From the NCBI GenBank assembly GCA_015664885.1, contig DQPL01000100.1, forward strand, positions 62,001-126,000: DNA of 64,000 nt, read 5' to 3'. Source of the stretch: Gemmatimonadota bacterium. Lineage in GTDB: Bacteria > Gemmatimonadota > Gemmatimonadetes > Longimicrobiales > Gaopeijiaceae. Positions 61,721 through 64,000 of the stretch are shown here, piece by piece. The stretch's first letter is position 1. Each line of letters starts with the position of its first letter. The notes under the pieces were generated by a model that had not been told where the DNA came from, ran no database searches, and was given only the letters and a program-made list of their open reading frames with translations. Position numbers and translations under genes: made by a program.

Positions 61721-61889
61721 TGGATGGCCTTTGGGGTCCTTCTCAAGTGAACCTCGAGGCCAGGCATGCACTGGCCGTCTCTTCGTCTCGCTCGTCACAG
61801 ACAAAGGTGCGCCTCTCGAAAACGCAAGTCACTCCGCCCACTAAGATCGAAAGAAGTCTTGGGCGCTTTATTACGATTCAATCGCCGTA

Positions 61890-62204
61890 TTGCCCACGCC
61901 GAGCCCGCTGGGTAGACTCCGCGCCAGGCTGAGGGCCACCCCCTTCCACGCGCGTACATCGCCCCTGAGCCAGGCCCAGAATTGGCGTCGCTGGTCGGGG
62001 CATCTCGCGGTGAGCTCATACGAGCTTCATCACGATCGCGAGTACTGGGCCATCCGCAATTCTGCGGCTCTGATCGACGTGTGCGCGTCTCGGTACCGCA
62101 CCCCCATCGCGGGCCTGTACCTCTGTGGAGCGGGCACACACCCCGGCGGCGGAGTGACGGGCATGCCGGGCTTCAACGCGGCGGGAGAGATTCTCCGGGA
62201 CTAG
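61890..62204 (+). pseudogene. In-frame chimera: aminomethyltransferase N-terminus joined to FAD-oxidoreductase C-terminus
   Basis: 104 codons from TTG 61890. Residues 20-63 ([42 protein letters not shown]) are the start of a GcvT/aminomethyltransferase-family protein. Residues 67-104 ([20 protein letters not shown] then [17 protein letters not shown]) are the C-terminal FAD-binding end of a phytoene-desaturase/amine-oxidase-type NAD(P)/FAD oxidoreductase. The junction is near 62085. Most of both genes is missing, so this is a deletion scar fused in frame rather than a working protein. Confidence 0.75.
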
Positions 62205-62346
62205 GGGACTTCTCCTCCTGGCTTCGGGAGGCTTCTTGCCAGGATCGCCAGGAGTTGGTAAGCCTGTATTTCCAGGTTGATCGGGATCTGAAGTCTCTCG
62301 ATTCGGCAACCGATCGCTGCGGCATTTCGCGCCAATGGAGAAAGCA

Positions 62347-62646
62347 ATGAAGATCCGTTCCTCTGTCGTTTCAATCTTGATTCTCGCTTTCTCGGTTGCC
62401 TGGTCGCCTCCGTCAGCTCAAGGAGCTCAAGACGTTCAGGACAATGAGAGCCGGATGAACGCTGAGACGTTCGAGGGTCTCGAGTTGCGCAACATCGGGC
62501 CGGCGTTCAAGTCCGGACGGATCGCCGATCTGATCATTCATCCCGAGGAGGCACAGTCCGAGGCGGCAGCCCTAGGCGTAGATCTCGTTCGAGCGGGTGC
62601 TCCTTGGGTTGGCGGGAACCCTTTGCCGAGGGGACCGGGTGGCTGA
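62347..62646 (+). pseudogene. N-terminal stump of a second BNR/sortilin-like secreted protein
   Basis: 99 codons from ATG 62347 (MEKAMKIRSS starts 4 codons earlier at 62335). Signal peptide (1-27), then NAETFEGLELRNIGPAFKSG and RIADLIIHPEEAQ, the conserved beginning of BNR/VPS10-like proteins of the same family as the protein at 1-1647. After about residue 68 similarity stops and the reading frame ends after an unrelated Pro/Gly-rich tail. A full gene would be ~3 kb, so this is truncated. It ends 2 bp before the M20 dipeptidase start. Confidence 0.75.
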
Positions 62647-62648
62647 GC

Positions 62649-64000
62649 ATGAGTGACGTGCAGGCGTACATCGGAGATGGACTGCAGCGCTTTACAGACG
62701 AGATTTTCGAGTTCTTACAGATCCCCTCCGTAAGCGCCAAGTCGGACCACGACGCCGACACGCGCCGCACGGCCGAGTGGCTACACGCGAGGCTGGTCGA
62801 CGCTGGACTTGAGGCCGAGGTCATCGATACGCCCGGTCATCCGATCGTCTTGGGTGAGTGGCGAGGGGCGGGTGAAGGCGCTCCTACGGTCCTCGTGTAT
62901 GGTCACTACGACGTGCAGCCTGCCGAGCCCGTTGAGCTCTGGCATTCTCCGCCCTTCTCACCGGAATTCCGCGAGGGCCGTCTCTACGCTCGTGGCTCCG
63001 CCGACGACAAGGGGCAACTGTACCTTCACGTGAAAGCAGCCGAGGCGCATCTGAAGGCCGGCGACGGACTCCCGGTGAACCTCATCATACTGGCGGAGGG
63101 GGAAGAAGAGGTGGGCTCGCCGAACCTGGTGCCCTTCCTCGAGGAGAACTGCGACCGGTTGGCATGCGACGCCATTGTCATTTCGGATTCGGCCATGTTT
63201 GCACCGGGGCTGCCGTGTCTCCTCTTTTCGCTACGGGGCCTGGCCTACTGTGAGATCCACGTGGACGGCCCATCCAGCGATCTGCATTCCGGCAGCTACG
63301 GCGGTCCGGTCGTGAACCCCGCCATGGCTCTCTCGCAGATACTGGCCAGCCTCTTTGATGACGACGGCCGCATCGACATCGACGGCTTCTACGACGACGT
63401 GCTCGATTGGGACGACGAAACGCGCGATAGCATCCGAAACTTGCCGTTCGATGAAGAGGAGTTCGCGACGTCGATCGGAACTACCCTCGCGGGAGCCGAG
63501 AAGGCGTATTCGGTCAACGAGAGGCTCTGGACCCGACCGGCCTGCGACGTGAATGGCATCCTTTCGGGCTACACTGGCGAAGGTGCGAAGACCGTGCTTC
63601 CGGCAAATGCCATGGCCAAAGTGAGCTTCCGCCTGGTGGCGGACCAGAATCCCCAGCGTGTCTTCGATCTGATGCGAGCGCATGTGGCCAAGGTCGCGCC
63701 TGAGGGCGTCACGGTGCGGGTCGAGGAGCTGCACAGTGGTATGCCCTGGCGAGCTCAGCTGAGCGGCAAGCTCAAGGAGGCCGCGACGACCGCCTTGATC
63801 AAGGCCTTCGGTGCGGCACCGGTGCTGGCCGGCGAGGGCGGTAGCATACCGATCGTCTGTGACTTCGAGCGGGTTCTGGGTGCGCCCGCACTGCTCGTCG
63901 GCTTTTCGCTGCCCGGGGCGAATGAGCATGCACCGAACGAGTGGTTCCCCCAGGAGAACATCGAGAAGGGGATCCGAGCCCTGGCCTATCTCTACGAGGA
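62649..64000 (+). CDS. M20-family dipeptidase, second copy, 5' part
   Basis: Starts at ATG 62649 (MSDVQAYIGDGLQRFTDEIF) and runs off the window after 450 codons, so only the last handful of residues are missing by comparison with the 458-residue paralogue. The same zinc motifs are present: HYDVQP, SADDKGQ, AEGEEEVGSP, SDSAMF and ANEHAPNEW. The two copies are collinear throughout with long shared blocks (for example GHPIVLGEWRGAG, RGSADDKGQLY, AKVSFRLV). It therefore duplicates a cytosolic dipeptidase activity. It directly follows the BNR stump, from whose promoter it may be read. Confidence 0.9.
   Translation, partial: MSDVQAYIGDGLQRFTDEIFEFLQIPSVSAKSDHDADTRRTAEWLHARLVDAGLEAEVIDTPGHPIVLGEWRGAGEGAPTVLVYGHYDVQPAEPVELWHSPPFSPEFREGRLYARGSADDKGQLYLHVKAAEAHLKAGDGLPVNLIILAEGEEEVGSPNLVPFLEENCDRLACDAIVISDSAMFAPGLPCLLFSLRGLAYCEIHVDGPSSDLHSGSYGGPVVNPAMALSQILASLFDDDGRIDIDGFYDDVLDWDDETRDSIRNLPFDEEEFATSIGTTLAGAEKAYSVNERLWTRPACDVNGILSGYTGEGAKTVLPANAMAKVSFRLVADQNPQRVFDLMRAHVAKVAPEGVTVRVEELHSGMPWRAQLSGKLKEAATTALIKAFGAAPVLAGEGGSIPIVCDFERVLGAPALLVGFSLPGANEHAPNEWFPQENIEKGIRALAYLYE

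Noticed and set aside
1-64000. Idea that the BNR N-terminus at 62347 and C-terminal part at 1-1647 are one gene in a circular contig
   Set aside because: The 62 kb stump diverges at about residue 68 and is followed by a normal M20 gene, so it does not run into the window end; nothing shows circularity.
1-64000. CRISPR arrays, complete insertion sequences or transposases
   Set aside because: No regularly spaced repeats, no terminal inverted repeats flanking a transposase-like gene, and no DDE-type transposase motifs were found.

Overview
GC-rich bacterial DNA, densely coded on both strands and apparently chromosomal. A SusC/SusD-type TonB outer-membrane pair, many secreted (signal-peptide or lipoprotein) peptidases and hydrolases, BNR/Asp-box 'sortilin-like' proteins, Bcp, a BtuFCD-type transporter and heme A synthase together suggest an aerobic, peptide- and amide-scavenging heterotroph. 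The style of the SusC and BNR proteins and of the M24/M28 peptidases most resembles Gemmatimonadota. That placement is inferred from protein style; there is no rRNA in the window to confirm it.

Layout. 0-7 kb: the C-terminal part of a secreted BNR-repeat protein, then a leftward SusC-SusD uptake locus with a small plug-like secreted protein. 7.4-15.3 kb: housekeeping and membrane genes (patatin lipase, VLCAD-like acyl-CoA dehydrogenase, heme A synthase + DUF420 protein + DMT exporter, a histidine kinase lacking its phosphoacceptor His, and a V4R-domain protein coupled to Bcp peroxiredoxin). 16-20 kb: lone E1-alpha dehydrogenase subunit, ECF sigma factor with a Fur-box-like palindrome and a coiled-coil partner, small membrane protein, degenerate repeats and hairpins. 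20-30 kb: M20 dipeptidase, TrpE and hydantoinase HyuA starting head-to-head on one CATG, a DUF2723 membrane protein, and a divergent ornithine-cyclodeaminase-like/FAD oxidoreductase pair. 30-38.5 kb: the most unusual locus, a single polypeptide that looks like a fusion of SbcD/Mre11 and SbcC/Rad50 with an intact zinc hook but eroded nuclease and ATPase motifs. It is translationally coupled to a membrane protein with a spermidine-synthase-like domain and to a flavin reductase. Next to it is a BtuFCD-type importer coupled to an unknown lipoprotein. 38.5-43 kb: RsgA, a primary-type sigma factor, PP2C phosphatase, HD hydrolase and a stump of a dihydrofolate-reductase-family gene.

43-56.7 kb is an almost continuous leftward run of amide- and peptide-degrading enzymes (penicillin acylase, amidohydrolase, class III aminotransferase + methylmalonate-semialdehyde dehydrogenase, M28, P1, M24) with an EVE-domain protein and a MATE exporter. 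With the two M20 dipeptidases, HyuA and the SusCD pair, it describes import and breakdown of peptides, amides and beta-amino acids.

56.7-62.6 kb holds intact transporter and dehydrogenase genes (YfcC-type, SDR, MFS) among broken genes: a phage P27-type terminase small-subunit fragment, a frameshifted Ldh-family dehydrogenase, an in-frame chimera of an aminomethyltransferase N-terminus and an FAD-oxidoreductase C-terminus, and the N-terminal stump of a second BNR protein. This looks like a region of repeated deletion and integration. The window ends inside a second M20 dipeptidase, a paralogue of the one at 20 kb. I saw no rRNA, tRNA, CRISPR array or complete insertion sequence.
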